17,495 nucleotides of DNA from an uncultured Collinsella sp. (GCA_958433005.1 CAUAWV010000042.1:1-17495); one strand, 5' to 3'; shown: positions 5,617 through 13,226, counted from the first letter of the stretch. Numbers and translations are program-made. The notes: generated by a model not told the origin, from the letters alone.

Positions 5617-7926
5617 ATGGCATTAACCCCCAACGAGGCATATGCGGCCAAGCAGCCGTTTGTGGACAAGGAGACGCTCGAGCATATCGTCGAGCAGTTC
5701 CCCACGCCATTTCATCTATATGACGAGGCGGGCATCCGACGCAACATGCAAGAGGTGCGCGACGCCTTCGCATGGAACCCGGGCTTTAAGGAATACTTTG
5801 CCGTCAAGGCCAATCCCAACCCGGCGCTCATCTCCATTCTCAACGAATACGGCTGCGGCTGCGATTGCTCGAGCTATACCGAGCTCATGATCGCCCGCTC
5901 GCTGGGTATCACGGGACACGACATCATGTTCTCATCCAACGACACGCCGGCAGCGGACTTTGAGCTCGCCGACAAGCTGGGCGCCATCGTCAACTTTGAC
6001 GACATCAGCCACATCGAGTTCTTTGAGCGCGTCGCAGGCCCCATCCCCAAGACGGTCAGCTGCCGCTTTAATCCGGGCGGTCTGTTCCAGCTCTCCAACG
6101 GCATCATGGACAACCCCGGCGACTCCAAATACGGCATGACCACCGAGCAGCTCTTCGAGGCCTTTCGCACGCTCAAGGCCAAGGGCGCCGAAAACTTTGG
6201 CATCCACGCATTCCTTGCCAGCAACACCGTCACCAACGACTACTACCCCAAGCTCGCGCGCATCCTCTTTGAGCTTGCCGTGCGCCTGGAGCGCGAGACC
6301 GGCGCACACGTCGCCTTTATCAATCTGTCCGGCGGCGTCGGCATCCCCTACCTGCCCGAGCAGCAGGCCAACGATATCCATGCCATCGGCGAAGGAGTGC
6401 ATGCGGCCTACGACGAGATTCTGGTTCCCGCCGGCATGGGCGATGTGGCAATCTGCACCGAGATGGGCCGCTTTATGATGGGCCCCTACGGCTGCCTGGT
6501 CACCAAGGCCATCCACGAGAAGCAAATCTACAAGGACTATATCGGTGTCGACGCAAGCGCCGTCGATCTGATCCGCCCTGCCATGTATGGCGCCTACCAC
6601 CACATTACGGTGATGGGCCAGCCGGGTGGCTCCGACAAGACCGCGGCGCCTGTCACAAACACGTACGACATTACGGGCAATCTGTGCGAGAACAACGACA
6701 AGTTCGCCATCGACCGCGAGCTACCGCGGGTCGACATGGGTGATGTGCTCGTGATCCACGATACCGGCGCGCATGGTTACTCCATGGGCTACAACTACAA
6801 CGGCCGTCTGCGCTCCGCCGAGGTGCTGCTGCGCCCCGACGGCTCGGCCGACCTTATCCGCCGCGCCGAGCGCCCGGGCGATTATTTTGCCACGCTCGAC
6901 GTGTTGCCGAGCGGCCGAGAGCTGCTGGCCAAGTCGCGCGCCGAAAGCGCTCGTCGTCGCGCTCAGGACGAGCGCCTGGCCGTCGCCGTCCAATGGAACA
7001 AACGCATCCAGATCGCGGAAGCGAAGGAGAAGAACATGGATATCCGCAACCTCGAGGGCTCGATCGTCGCCCTTGTTACGCCGTTTAAAAAGGACGGCAG
7101 CGTCGACTTTGACGCACTCGAGCGCCTTATCGATTTCCACCTGCAAAATGGCACCGACGCCATCCTCACCCTGGGCACCACCGGCGAGAGCGCCACGATG
7201 ACCGATGACGAGGACAACTCCGTCGTCGCCGCCGTGGTCAAGCAGGTTGCAGGCCGCGTCCCCGTCATCGCCGGCTCGGGCTCCAACTCCACGCAAACCA
7301 TGCTCACCAAGTCGCTCACCTATCAGGGCCTGGGCGCCGACGGCCTGCTGCTCATTACCCCCTACTACAACAAGTCTAATGAAGAGGGCATCTACCAGCA
7401 CTTTAAGACCGTTGCCGATGCCGTAGATATCCCCTGCATCCTGTACAACATCCCCGGCCGCTGCGGCTGCGGCATCAGCGAGCGCAACGTAGAGCGCTTG
7501 GCCGCGCACCCCAACATCATGGGTATTAAGGAAGCCTCGGGCAACGTCGCCTACGCGGCCAAGATCGCCCACCTGCTGTCCGACGACTTCCGTATGTACT
7601 CGGGCGAAGACACGCTCACCGTGCCGCTCATGAGCCTGGGTGCCTCGGGCACCATCAGTGTGTGGGCCGACGTTCAGCCGCAGCTCGTGCACGACATGTG
7701 CCGCGCCTATCTGGACGGCGACGTGGAGCGCGCCCGCGATATCCAGATTGCCGGTCAGCCGCTCATCAACGCCCTCTTTAGTGAGGTCAACCCCATCCCC
7801 GTCAAAGAGGCGCTCGCTCAGATGGGTATGATCGAGGCAAACTACCGTATGCCGCTATGCCCCATGGCCAACGACACGCGCGCTGCACTTACCGATGCTT
7901 TGAAGGGAGCTGGTCTGCTTGATTAA
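5617..7926 (+). CDS. lysA-dapA: Diaminopimelate decarboxylase fused to 4-hydroxy-tetrahydrodipicolinate synthase (LysA-DapA)
   Basis: One open frame of 769 codons holds two lysine-pathway enzymes. Residues 1-473 are a PLP-dependent decarboxylase of the LysA type: the PLP lysine lies in FAVKANPNP (Lys64), with INLSGGVGIPY (236-245), TEMGRF, and CENNDKF (357-363) as the active-site Cys-Glu region. It is somewhat divergent, with HAFLAS where HIGS is usual. A basic linker (about 430-473) leads to residues 474-769, a full-length DapA barrel: LGTTGES with the substrate threonines, ILYNIPGR with the catalytic Tyr, and the Schiff-base Lys in MGIKEAS (Lys638). DapA starts the DAP branch and LysA ends it by making lysine. 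GAAGGAG lies before an internal ATG at 7036, so DapA may also be made alone. The main ATG has GAGG ten bases upstream. The frame overlaps dapB by 8 bases. The riboswitch upstream implies repression by lysine. A lost stop codon or a sequencing error at the junction are alternatives. Confidence 0.9.
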   Translation: MALTPNEAYAAKQPFVDKETLEHIVEQFPTPFHLYDEAGIRRNMQEVRDAFAWNPGFKEYFAVKANPNPALISILNEYGCGCDCSSYTELMIARSLGITGHDIMFSSNDTPAADFELADKLGAIVNFDDISHIEFFERVAGPIPKTVSCRFNPGGLFQLSNGIMDNPGDSKYGMTTEQLFEAFRTLKAKGAENFGIHAFLASNTVTNDYYPKLARILFELAVRLERETGAHVAFINLSGGVGIPYLPEQQANDIHAIGEGVHAAYDEILVPAGMGDVAICTEMGRFMMGPYGCLVTKAIHEKQIYKDYIGVDASAVDLIRPAMYGAYHHITVMGQPGGSDKTAAPVTNTYDITGNLCENNDKFAIDRELPRVDMGDVLVIHDTGAHGYSMGYNYNGRLRSAEVLLRPDGSADLIRRAERPGDYFATLDVLPSGRELLAKSRAESARRRAQDERLAVAVQWNKRIQIAEAKEKNMDIRNLEGSIVALVTPFKKDGSVDFDALERLIDFHLQNGTDAILTLGTTGESATMTDDEDNSVVAAVVKQVAGRVPVIAGSGSNSTQTMLTKSLTYQGLGADGLLLITPYYNKSNEEGIYQHFKTVADAVDIPCILYNIPGRCGCGISERNVERLAAHPNIMGIKEASGNVAYAAKIAHLLSDDFRMYSGEDTLTVPLMSLGASGTISVWADVQPQLVHDMCRAYLDGDVERARDIQIAGQPLINALFSEVNPIPVKEALAQMGMIEANYRMPLCPMANDTRAALTDALKGAGLLD
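7024..7038 (+). promoter_or_regulatory. Internal ribosome binding site and start codon for the DapA part
   Basis: AAGGAG (7024-7029) sits six bases before the ATG at 7036, and the protein from this ATG (MDIRNLEGSIVALVTPF) matches the normal N-terminus and length (296 residues) of a stand-alone DapA. Independent DapA translation from 7036-7926 is therefore likely, beside or instead of the fused product. Confidence 0.65.
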
Positions 7927-8659
7927 GACCGTCATTATGGGAACGGGCCGCATGGGCTCGCTCATCCGCACTACCGCCGAGGGCGTTGTCGACGCCGCCG
8001 GTCAGCCCGTTTTCGACATCGTCGCCCAGATCGGTTTCGATCTGTCCGAACTCGAGAGTGCCCCGGCAGCCGACGTCATCATCGACTTCTCGAACGTCGT
8101 GACCTTTGACGCCGTCGTCGCTTATGTCAAGCGTACAGGCGCCGCGTTAGTCTCGGGCACCACGGGCTACACACCCGAGCAGATGGGCTGCCTGCGCGAG
8201 CTGGGTCAGAACGCCCGCGTCATGCACTCCGGCAATTACTCCATCGGCATCGCCGCCCTGCGTCATCTGGTAGCACAGGCCACACGCGAGCTGCCCGGCT
8301 TTGACTGCGAAATCGTCGAGACGCACCATAACCAAAAGGTTGATGCCCCCAGCGGCACCGCCAAGCTGCTGCTCGACGCCATAGTCGAGGCCGAGCCCGA
8401 GGCAGGCTACCACCCCGTCTACGGACGCGAGGGCATGTGCGGCGCGCGCGACCCCCAGGAAATCGGCATGCACTCGCTGCGCGGCGGCACCGTCGCCGGC
8501 GTGCACGAGGTGAGTTTCTTTGGCCAGGACGAGGAGATCACGCTCACTCACCGCGCCACGAGTCGTCAGATCTTTGTCAACGGCGCCTTGGCAGCCGCGC
8601 AAAAGCTCGTCACCCGCGAACCCGGCTTCTATACATTCGACCAGGTCATGTTTGCCTAA
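7919..8659 (+). CDS. dapB: 4-hydroxy-tetrahydrodipicolinate reductase
   Basis: The 246-residue product is DapB, which reduces the DapA product to tetrahydrodipicolinate with NAD(P)H in the cytoplasm. The nucleotide-binding motif MGTGRMG is at residues 7-13. SGTTGY (79-84) and HSGNYSIG follow, and the catalytic signature ETHHNQKVDAPSGTA is at 134-148 with the His pair and Lys140. The C-terminus RQIFVNGALAAAQKLV is typical. At 246 residues it is a little shorter than the 267-273 of Bacillus and E. coli enzymes but lacks no motif. It starts with TTG at 7919, supported by AAGGGAG nine bases upstream and by the family N-terminus. It overlaps the end of the lysA-dapA frame by 8 bases, which implies translational coupling in the lysine-controlled operon. 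Confidence 0.95.
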   Translation: MIKTVIMGTGRMGSLIRTTAEGVVDAAGQPVFDIVAQIGFDLSELESAPAADVIIDFSNVVTFDAVVAYVKRTGAALVSGTTGYTPEQMGCLRELGQNARVMHSGNYSIGIAALRHLVAQATRELPGFDCEIVETHHNQKVDAPSGTAKLLLDAIVEAEPEAGYHPVYGREGMCGARDPQEIGMHSLRGGTVAGVHEVSFFGQDEEITLTHRATSRQIFVNGALAAAQKLVTREPGFYTFDQVMFA

Positions 8660-8698
8660 CCAGGTATCAACCGGATCCACCCAAAGGAGAGACAGCAT

Positions 8699-9418
8699 AT
8701 GAGTAACGCAGCCGAGATGGATGCCCAAGAGATTATCAACTACATCGCCACCGCGCCCAAAAAGACGCCCGTCAAACTGTACGTGCGCGAAAAGCCGGGC
8801 ATGAAGGTCCAGTGGGGCAATGCACACGTCTACGGCGGTCGTCGTGGCAAGACCGTCTTTGGTGACTGGGATGAGCTTAAGGCCATCCTGGACGCCAACG
8901 CCGATTCCATCGATTACTACGATGTGGAGAACGACTGCCGCAACTCCGCCGTGCCCATGCTCGACCTTAAGGGCATCAACGCCCGCATCGAGCCAGGCGC
9001 GATCATCCGCGACCGCGTCGAGATCGGCGACCGTGCCGTCATCATGATGGGCGCCATCATCAACATCGGCTCCGTTATCGGCGAGGGTTCCATGATCGAT
9101 ATGGGCGCCGTGCTGGGCGGCCGCGCCACCGTGGGCAAGAACTGCCATATCGGCGCCGGCACCGTGCTGGCAGGCGTTGTGGAGCCCGCCAGCGCCACGC
9201 CCGTCATCATCGAGGACGATGTCATGATCGGCGCAAACGCCGTGGTCCTGGAAGGCGTGCGCGTGGGCAAGGGCGCTGTTGTCGCCGCCGGCGCCGTGTG
9301 CGTCGAGGACGTCCCCGCCGGCGCCGTCGTGGCCGGTGTCCCCGCCCGCGTCATCAAGATGCGCGACGCCCAGACCGACAGCAAGACCGGTCTCGAGGAA
9401 GGCCTGCGCCAGCTGTAG
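8699..9418 (+). CDS. dapH: 2,3,4,5-tetrahydropyridine-2,6-dicarboxylate N-acetyltransferase
   Basis: The 239-residue product transfers acetyl from acetyl-CoA to tetrahydrodipicolinate, the step that commits to the acetylase branch of lysine and DAP synthesis. The N-terminal part (MDAQEIINYIATAPKKTPVK) and the segment VENDCRNSAVPMLDLKGINA are those of Bacillus DapH. From about residue 100 the protein is a left-handed beta-helix of hexapeptide repeats, including ARIEPGAIIRDRVEIGD, IGEGSMIDMGAVLGGRATVG and VIIEDDVMIGANAVVLEGV. It ends in a short helix with LRQL, as in the Bacillus protein. It resembles DapH and not the succinyl-transferring DapD. AGGAG lies ten bases before the ATG, and the gene is 39 bases after dapB, so it is probably the last gene of the riboswitch-controlled operon. 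Confidence 0.95.
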   Translation: MSNAAEMDAQEIINYIATAPKKTPVKLYVREKPGMKVQWGNAHVYGGRRGKTVFGDWDELKAILDANADSIDYYDVENDCRNSAVPMLDLKGINARIEPGAIIRDRVEIGDRAVIMMGAIINIGSVIGEGSMIDMGAVLGGRATVGKNCHIGAGTVLAGVVEPASATPVIIEDDVMIGANAVVLEGVRVGKGAVVAAGAVCVEDVPAGAVVAGVPARVIKMRDAQTDSKTGLEEGLRQL

Positions 9419-9419
9419 G

Positions 9420-9447
9420 GTTACGCGGTTTTACCAAACCGCGTAAC
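9420..9447 (+). repeat. 12-bp perfect hairpin after dapH
   Basis: GTTACGCGGTTT and AAACCGCGTAAC form a perfect 12-bp stem with loop TACC, starting two bases after the dapH stop. There is no T-run behind it, so it may stabilise the mRNA end or act as an imperfect terminator. Confidence 0.7.
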
Positions 9448-9460
9448 GGCTCGACGCTGC

Positions 9461-9559
9461 AAACGCCCCTAAGCGGCAATCTGACGTTCAATCGTCGGTC
9501 GCGTACCCAAAGTACGCTTCCCTCCTCTTTCACGTCACCTTGCTCGCTTAGGGGCGTTT
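9461..9559. repeat. Long structured palindromic element
   Basis: AAACGCCCCTAAGCG (9461-9475) and CGCTTAGGGGCGTTT (9545-9559) form a perfect 15-bp outer stem. The rod continues with GCAA / TTGC (9476-9479 with 9540-9543) and TGACGT / ACGTCA (9482-9487 with 9532-9537). The top carries a perfect hairpin GCGTAC-CCAAA-GTACGC (9501-9517). TTTT follows the outer stem on the plus strand, so it might end dap-operon transcription. It could be an intergenic palindromic repeat family or a small structured RNA. No protein frame was recognised in it. Confidence 0.65.
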
Positions 9560-9598
9560 TCGCTGACTTATGCTCAACCTGCGGGGCAATTCAGCCCT

Positions 9599-9636
9599 AA
9601 ACAAAAAGGCCGAAGCTCCAAGGGGGCTTCGGCCTT
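9599..9636 (-). terminator. Terminator of the NA37-type gene
   Basis: AAGGCCGAAGC (9606-9616) and GCTTCGGCCTT (9626-9636) form a perfect 11-bp stem. On the minus strand it is followed by TTTTTGTTT and lies about 30 bases after the stop of the nucleoid-associated protein gene. On the plus strand it may also stop read-through from dapH. Confidence 0.88.
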
Positions 9637-9664
9637 CGCTTTCTCGCTGCAGGCGTAACGCAAC

Positions 9665-10669
9665 TTATCGATTCTCGATGCTGCCGATGTTTTTGAGTTC
9701 GATGGAGATGAGGCCGTTGGGTTCGTTGACAAACTCGATGTACTCGGAGTTCGAACCCATCTCGGCCGGGAAGCTGATTTCGATACCCGTGTCGGTACGG
9801 ATCTTATGATTGCGCACCGCCGCGCGCTCGACCTGTTTGCGCTCCACGGGAACGCGCTCGGGAACCTTCTCCTCGGTCAGTGCCGCGCGCACACTTTCCT
9901 TGATGACCGGCTCGTCCTCAAAGACCTCATCGACGATATCCCAGGGCGGAAGCTCCTCGTCATCCTCAACCTTCTCGGCAACGGCAGCCTTAACCTTAGC
10001 GAGCGCTACGGCCGTATTGGCACCGTGCTCCTCGGCGACTTCCTCGACCACGCGCGTCACGGTGTCGATGACCTCCTTGCCCGACACGCCCGTATCGCAC
10101 TGCAGCAGACCGTCGGGAATGAGCATGCGGTCTTCGCCGGCAATCTTGCGCTTCTTGTCCACATAGCCGATCTCCATGGTGCTCGCACGCACGATGGCAT
10201 AGCTTGGCACCTTTTGGGAAGGATTCGGCAGGATAGCATAGTGGCGCGCGATGTCGTTGCGTACCTCGCCCTCCTCGCGGCCCACCTCGTGCATAAAGGC
10301 CTGCTTGGAGCCCAGCAGCATCACGGCAAACCAGCGGGCATCCTCATCGTCGTCAAAGTCGGCCACGAGCACATCGGTGGACTCGGCTTTTTCGGCCTTG
10401 GTAAGCTCGGAGGAAATGAACTCCGCAATCTGCTGCGACAGGTCTACGAACTCGCGCTCGCCAAAGAAATAGCCCTTGAGCTCGCCGCCAAACGCAGAGT
10501 TCTCGGCAAACGCGGCGCGTTTATTGTCGGCCGAGGTACGTGCGCGGCGCAGATGCGTGGTCACGAAGTTGCGCACGGTACGGCTCTCGATATCGAGCTC
10601 GCGCTGGCTCATAACGTTGACGGCAGAGTCAAAGTCCAGGATATGCAGAATCGCATGATTGATTTTCAT
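9665..10669 (-). CDS. Nucleoid-associated protein of the NA37/YejK type
   Basis: The product has 334 residues and no signal or membrane segment. It starts MKINHAILHILDFDS, a typical beginning for the NA37 (NdpA/YejK) family, and keeps the family-like central region DVLVADFDDDEDARWFAVML, then RHYAILPNPSQKVPSYAIV. The second half has an acidic, Ala/Glu-rich stretch (about residues 225-265) before a beta-rich end. In Gammaproteobacteria the family binds the nucleoid; the role in Gram-positive bacteria is not settled, and defence-related or phage-related copies also exist. The ATG at 10669 is preferred because ACGGA is well spaced for it; the ATG at 10678 has GGA touching it. TATACT at 10713-10708 is a likely -10 box. 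It appears to be a single-gene unit with its own terminator. Confidence 0.8.
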   Translation of the reverse strand: MKINHAILHILDFDSAVNVMSQRELDIESRTVRNFVTTHLRRARTSADNKRAAFAENSAFGGELKGYFFGEREFVDLSQQIAEFISSELTKAEKAESTDVLVADFDDDEDARWFAVMLLGSKQAFMHEVGREEGEVRNDIARHYAILPNPSQKVPSYAIVRASTMEIGYVDKKRKIAGEDRMLIPDGLLQCDTGVSGKEVIDTVTRVVEEVAEEHGANTAVALAKVKAAVAEKVEDDEELPPWDIVDEVFEDEPVIKESVRAALTEEKVPERVPVERKQVERAAVRNHKIRTDTGIEISFPAEMGSNSEYIEFVNEPNGLISIELKNIGSIENR

Positions 10670-10707
10670 ATACGGCATTCCGTTCTAGATTGAATTGAGC
10701 ACGAACC

Positions 10708-10713
10708 AGTATA
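10708..10713 (-). promoter_or_regulatory. Candidate -10 box for the NA37-type gene
   Basis: TATACT on the minus strand lies about 40 bases before the ATG at 10669. The -35 region is weak and GC-rich, so this call rests on the -10 hexamer and its position only. Confidence 0.4.
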
Positions 10714-10743
10714 GCGGTCGAGCCCGCCCCAGGCGCATCGAAG

Positions 10744-10778
10744 ATTGGTGCATCGGGGACAGGTTGCTTTGCACCAAT
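10744..10778. repeat. REP-like palindrome, copy 1
   Basis: ATTGGTGCA and TGCACCAAT form a perfect 9-bp inverted repeat around TCGGGGACAGGTTGCTT. It lies two bases after the stop of the alpha/beta hydrolase gene. A second copy with 28 of 31 core bases identical, in the same orientation, lies beyond the other end of that gene (11978-12008). The GGGACAGGTTGCTTTGCACC type of core recalls REP sequences mobilised by RAYT transposases. Confidence 0.7.
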
Positions 10779-10780
10779 GG

Positions 10781-11941
10781 CTAGCGCAGGAGCTCGGACT
10801 GCCATACCTCGAGCTGTTCTGCCAGGCTCTTACCACTAGAAGGCACGCTGAACTCGGGACGTTTGGGCAGCAGCGCACACTTAAGAATTGCCACGATGGT
10901 CTGCGAGACAAAGCGTCGCGTATCCTTGTCAAACCCTTGCGCAGCCTGGAGCATCACGGGCAGGCTCTCGCGCAGATTCCCAGCGATATCCGCAAACCGC
11001 TCAGCACCCGTAGCCTCAAACACGGAGAACAACGCATCTACAAAACGCTCGCGCTCGCTAGGCGAAACTGCAAGCAGCATCTCGCGAATGGAGCCATCAA
11101 CGTATCGAGCACCGGCGGACAGGCGCTCACAGTACACGAAGTCGCGACCATCAACCACCCAGCTAAAGGGATTGTGCTGCAGCAGGCTGAACTCGGTGCT
11201 CTCAACGATGGCATAGTCCTCCTGCGTCTCGAACATCATGCCAAAGATCGACGACCGAGGTAGCGTCTTGTCGATTCGACCGGAAAGATCGGCAAAGGCG
11301 TTGCCGTTCAGAAACTCCTCGACGAAACCCGGACCATCATGGGAATACGCCTGTTCGATTCGCGCACGGGCGACATCGGAGCACATCGCCGCACCGTACA
11401 CCGCAAGGTTTCCACCCTTGGAATGACCTCCGCACAAAAGCGGCCCGTCAATCGCATCCGCCGCCTCGTCCACATAACGCGCCGCGGATTCCTGGGCCGG
11501 CACAGGATACCGGAACGCCATGTTAAAGTCCTCTTTCCAGCCCACAATCGTGCTGTCGGTCCCCCGGAAGGAAAGATAGCTAAACCCCGCCGGAAACCGG
11601 AACGCCATGGCTGCAAACTGCTCTGTCGCCACCACATCGCTCACGGCACGATAGCCGCAAACGTGCACGCCACGGTAGCGAGGACTTGCTGCCACGGCCT
11701 CCAGCAAGGCCTTGCTCCCCTCCGGGTCCCACAAGTCGTCAATCATGTCCCGGTAGCACTCGGCACGCAGCAGCTCGCGTACGTCTAGGCCCTGCCAGTT
11801 CGTCAGCTCCGCCATATCACCCGGCAAACGCAAATAGGACAACCACGCAAAGACGAGGCTATCCACCGCGCAGAACGGCCTCTCCTCAAACGGATCAAAC
11901 GCCGTCTGGGCATAGGTTAAAAAATTAGGCGAATCCGACAT
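10781..11941 (-). CDS. Mbeg1-like alpha/beta-hydrolase (DUF2974 type)
   Basis: The 386-residue product has the nucleophile elbow GGHSKGGNLAVYG, with the likely catalytic Ser at 174. It is preceded by a lipase-3-like strand and oxyanion segment, LSFRGTDSTIVGWKEDF (123-139). The N-terminus ends in a helical segment DSLVFAWLSYLRL. This layout is that of Mbeg1-like proteins (DUF2974), predicted lipases or esterases of unknown substrate found in many gut Firmicutes and Actinobacteria. There is no signal peptide, so it is probably cytoplasmic. The start at ATG 11941 is supported by GGGAGGG just upstream; the frame is open to a TTG at 11974, but that lies in repeat DNA. The gene is bracketed by two nearly identical palindromic repeats and preceded by a 19-bp tandem duplication, which hints at past local rearrangement. 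Confidence 0.85.
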   Translation of the reverse strand: MSDSPNFLTYAQTAFDPFEERPFCAVDSLVFAWLSYLRLPGDMAELTNWQGLDVRELLRAECYRDMIDDLWDPEGSKALLEAVAASPRYRGVHVCGYRAVSDVVATEQFAAMAFRFPAGFSYLSFRGTDSTIVGWKEDFNMAFRYPVPAQESAARYVDEAADAIDGPLLCGGHSKGGNLAVYGAAMCSDVARARIEQAYSHDGPGFVEEFLNGNAFADLSGRIDKTLPRSSIFGMMFETQEDYAIVESTEFSLLQHNPFSWVVDGRDFVYCERLSAGARYVDGSIREMLLAVSPSERERFVDALFSVFEATGAERFADIAGNLRESLPVMLQAAQGFDKDTRRFVSQTIVAILKCALLPKRPEFSVPSSGKSLAEQLEVWQSELLR

Positions 11942-11952
11942 GGCCCTCCCAT

Positions 11953-11990
11953 CAACTATGGTGCATTGGGGCAACTATGGTGCATTGGGG
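11953..11990. repeat. Exact 19-bp tandem duplication
   Basis: CAACTATGGTGCATTGGGG occurs twice back to back (11953-11971 and 11972-11990). The second copy runs into the REP-like palindrome, so the duplication repeated its 5' half together with a few flanking bases. It lies immediately upstream of the alpha/beta-hydrolase start. Confidence 0.9.
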
Positions 11991-12008
11991 TCAGGTTACT
12001 TTGCACCA
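11978..12008. repeat. REP-like palindrome, copy 2
   Basis: TGGTGCA and TGCACCA form the arms around TTGGGGTCAGGTTACTT. It matches copy 1 at 10744-10778 at 28 of 31 core positions in the same orientation. Its right arm touches the T-run of the ldh terminator. Confidence 0.7.
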
Positions 12009-12043
12009 AAAAGGCGCCCGGGCCGTGTGGACCCGGACGCCTT
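12008..12043 (-). terminator. Terminator of ldh
   Basis: AAGGCGCCCGGG (12011-12022) and CCCGGACGCCTT (12032-12043) pair as a 12-bp stem with one mismatch. On the minus strand TTTTT follows. It lies 31 bases after the ldh stop codon. Confidence 0.88.
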
Positions 12044-12074
12044 CATTGTAGCTTTTCGCTCTAGCGAGCTTGAT

Positions 12075-13025
12075 TTAGCAGGAGAAGTCGACGCTGTCGA
12101 TGATGTCCTTGAGGGCCTTGGCGGAGGCGGTAAGCTCATGCTGCTCGTCATCGTTCAGCGGCACGGGGACGCGGCAGACAACGCCGTCGCGGCCAACGAC
12201 CGTCGGCATGGAGATGGCAAGATCGGACAGGCCATACTCGCCCACCATGAGCGAGGAGACGGGCAGAACGGTCTGCTCATCGCGCATGACGGCGGTGCAG
12301 ATGCGCTTGACGGCCATGGCAACGCCATAGTAGGTGGCGTGCTTCTTCTCGATGATGGTGTAGGCGGAGTTCTTGACGTCCTCGGCGATGCGCTTCTCGG
12401 CAGCCTCATGCTCCAGATGACCGTGAAGCTCGCAGAAGGTGTTCAGCGGAACGCCGGCAACCTGAGCGCTGGACCAAGCGACAAACTCGGAATCGCCGTG
12501 CTCACCCATGACATAGGCCTGGACATCGCGCGGGTCGACCTCGACATGGGCACCAAGCATCTGCTGCAGACGGCCGGTGTCGAGCACGGTACCGGAACCG
12601 ATGACGTGGCCCTCGGGCAGGCCGGACATCTTGATGGCGGCATAGGTCAGAACATCGACCGGGTTGGAGACGATGAGCAGAATGCCGTCGAAGCCAGACT
12701 TCTTAATCTCGGGAATAATGGACTTGAAGATGTTGACGTTCTTGTTGACCAAGTCCAGGCGGGTCTCGCCGGGCTTCTGGGCAGCGCCAGCGGTGACGAC
12801 GATCATAGCGGCGTCGGCGACATCGGAATAATCGCCGGCATAGATCTTCATCGGCTCGGCAAACGTCATGCCGTGCGCGATATCCAGAGCCTCACCCTCG
12901 GCGCGGTTCTTGTCCACGTCGATGAGGACCATTTCGGAGAACAGACCGCTCTGCATCAGCGCGAACGCCGAAGACGAACCGACGAAACCGCAACCGACAA
13001 TAGCGACCTTCTTCTCGTTAACCAT
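12075..13025 (-). CDS. ldh: L-lactate dehydrogenase
   Basis: The 316-residue enzyme reduces pyruvate to L-lactate with NADH in the cytoplasm, recycling NAD+ in fermentation. The Rossmann motif VGCGFVGSS is at 10-18. The substrate loop AGAAQKPGETR (79-89) carries Gln83, the residue that marks lactate and not malate dehydrogenases, and the substrate-binding Arg89. SNPVD (120-124), VLDTGRL and the catalytic GEHGDSE (174-180, His176) follow. Length is usual for the family. The ATG at 13025 is chosen over upstream frame extension because GGGAG lies six bases before it and MVNEKKVAIVG is the normal N-terminus. The 5' leader carries a long hairpin (13051-13084). It is downstream of the aminotransferase on the same strand with a 201-base gap, so it probably has its own promoter; no convincing promoter or Rex site was found there. 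Confidence 0.96.
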   Translation of the reverse strand: MVNEKKVAIVGCGFVGSSSAFALMQSGLFSEMVLIDVDKNRAEGEALDIAHGMTFAEPMKIYAGDYSDVADAAMIVVTAGAAQKPGETRLDLVNKNVNIFKSIIPEIKKSGFDGILLIVSNPVDVLTYAAIKMSGLPEGHVIGSGTVLDTGRLQQMLGAHVEVDPRDVQAYVMGEHGDSEFVAWSSAQVAGVPLNTFCELHGHLEHEAAEKRIAEDVKNSAYTIIEKKHATYYGVAMAVKRICTAVMRDEQTVLPVSSLMVGEYGLSDLAISMPTVVGRDGVVCRVPVPLNDDEQHELTASAKALKDIIDSVDFSC

Positions 13026-13050
13026 TAGAAACTCCCATCTCTCTCCACAA

Positions 13051-13084
13051 GCAAGCCGCCCGGGAACGACCCGAGCGGCTTGCC
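13051..13084 (-). repeat. Leader hairpin upstream of ldh
   Basis: GCAAGCCGCCCGGG and CCCGAGCGGCTTGC form a 14-bp stem with one mismatch and a five-base loop, about 25 bases before the ldh ATG on the minus strand. No T-run follows, so it is not a standard terminator. It may stabilise the mRNA or shape access to the ribosome site. Confidence 0.65.
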
Positions 13085-13226
13085 GTAATCCCAATACATC
13101 CAATCGGGACTTTGATTATGCTCCTATTCGCAGCCAAAAATCGACCGTTTACCGAAATTGTTTGCAGGATTCGTAAAATAACTGCACGAAATCGGTTTCG
13201 AACTATTGACGAGCCTAAATGATCTT

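Noticed and set aside
9420..9447. Hairpin after dapH as a classical intrinsic terminator
   Set aside because: The stem is perfect but no T-run follows it, so it is listed as a repeat only.
10781..11974. TTG start at 11974 for the alpha/beta-hydrolase
   Set aside because: It lies in the tandem repeat and has no ribosome site, whereas the ATG at 11941 has GGGAGGG and gives a sensible N-terminus.
11940..13028. A 362-codon open frame on the plus strand across the REP-like repeat and ldh
   Set aside because: It runs through a terminator and repeat DNA and is antisense to a certain ldh gene.
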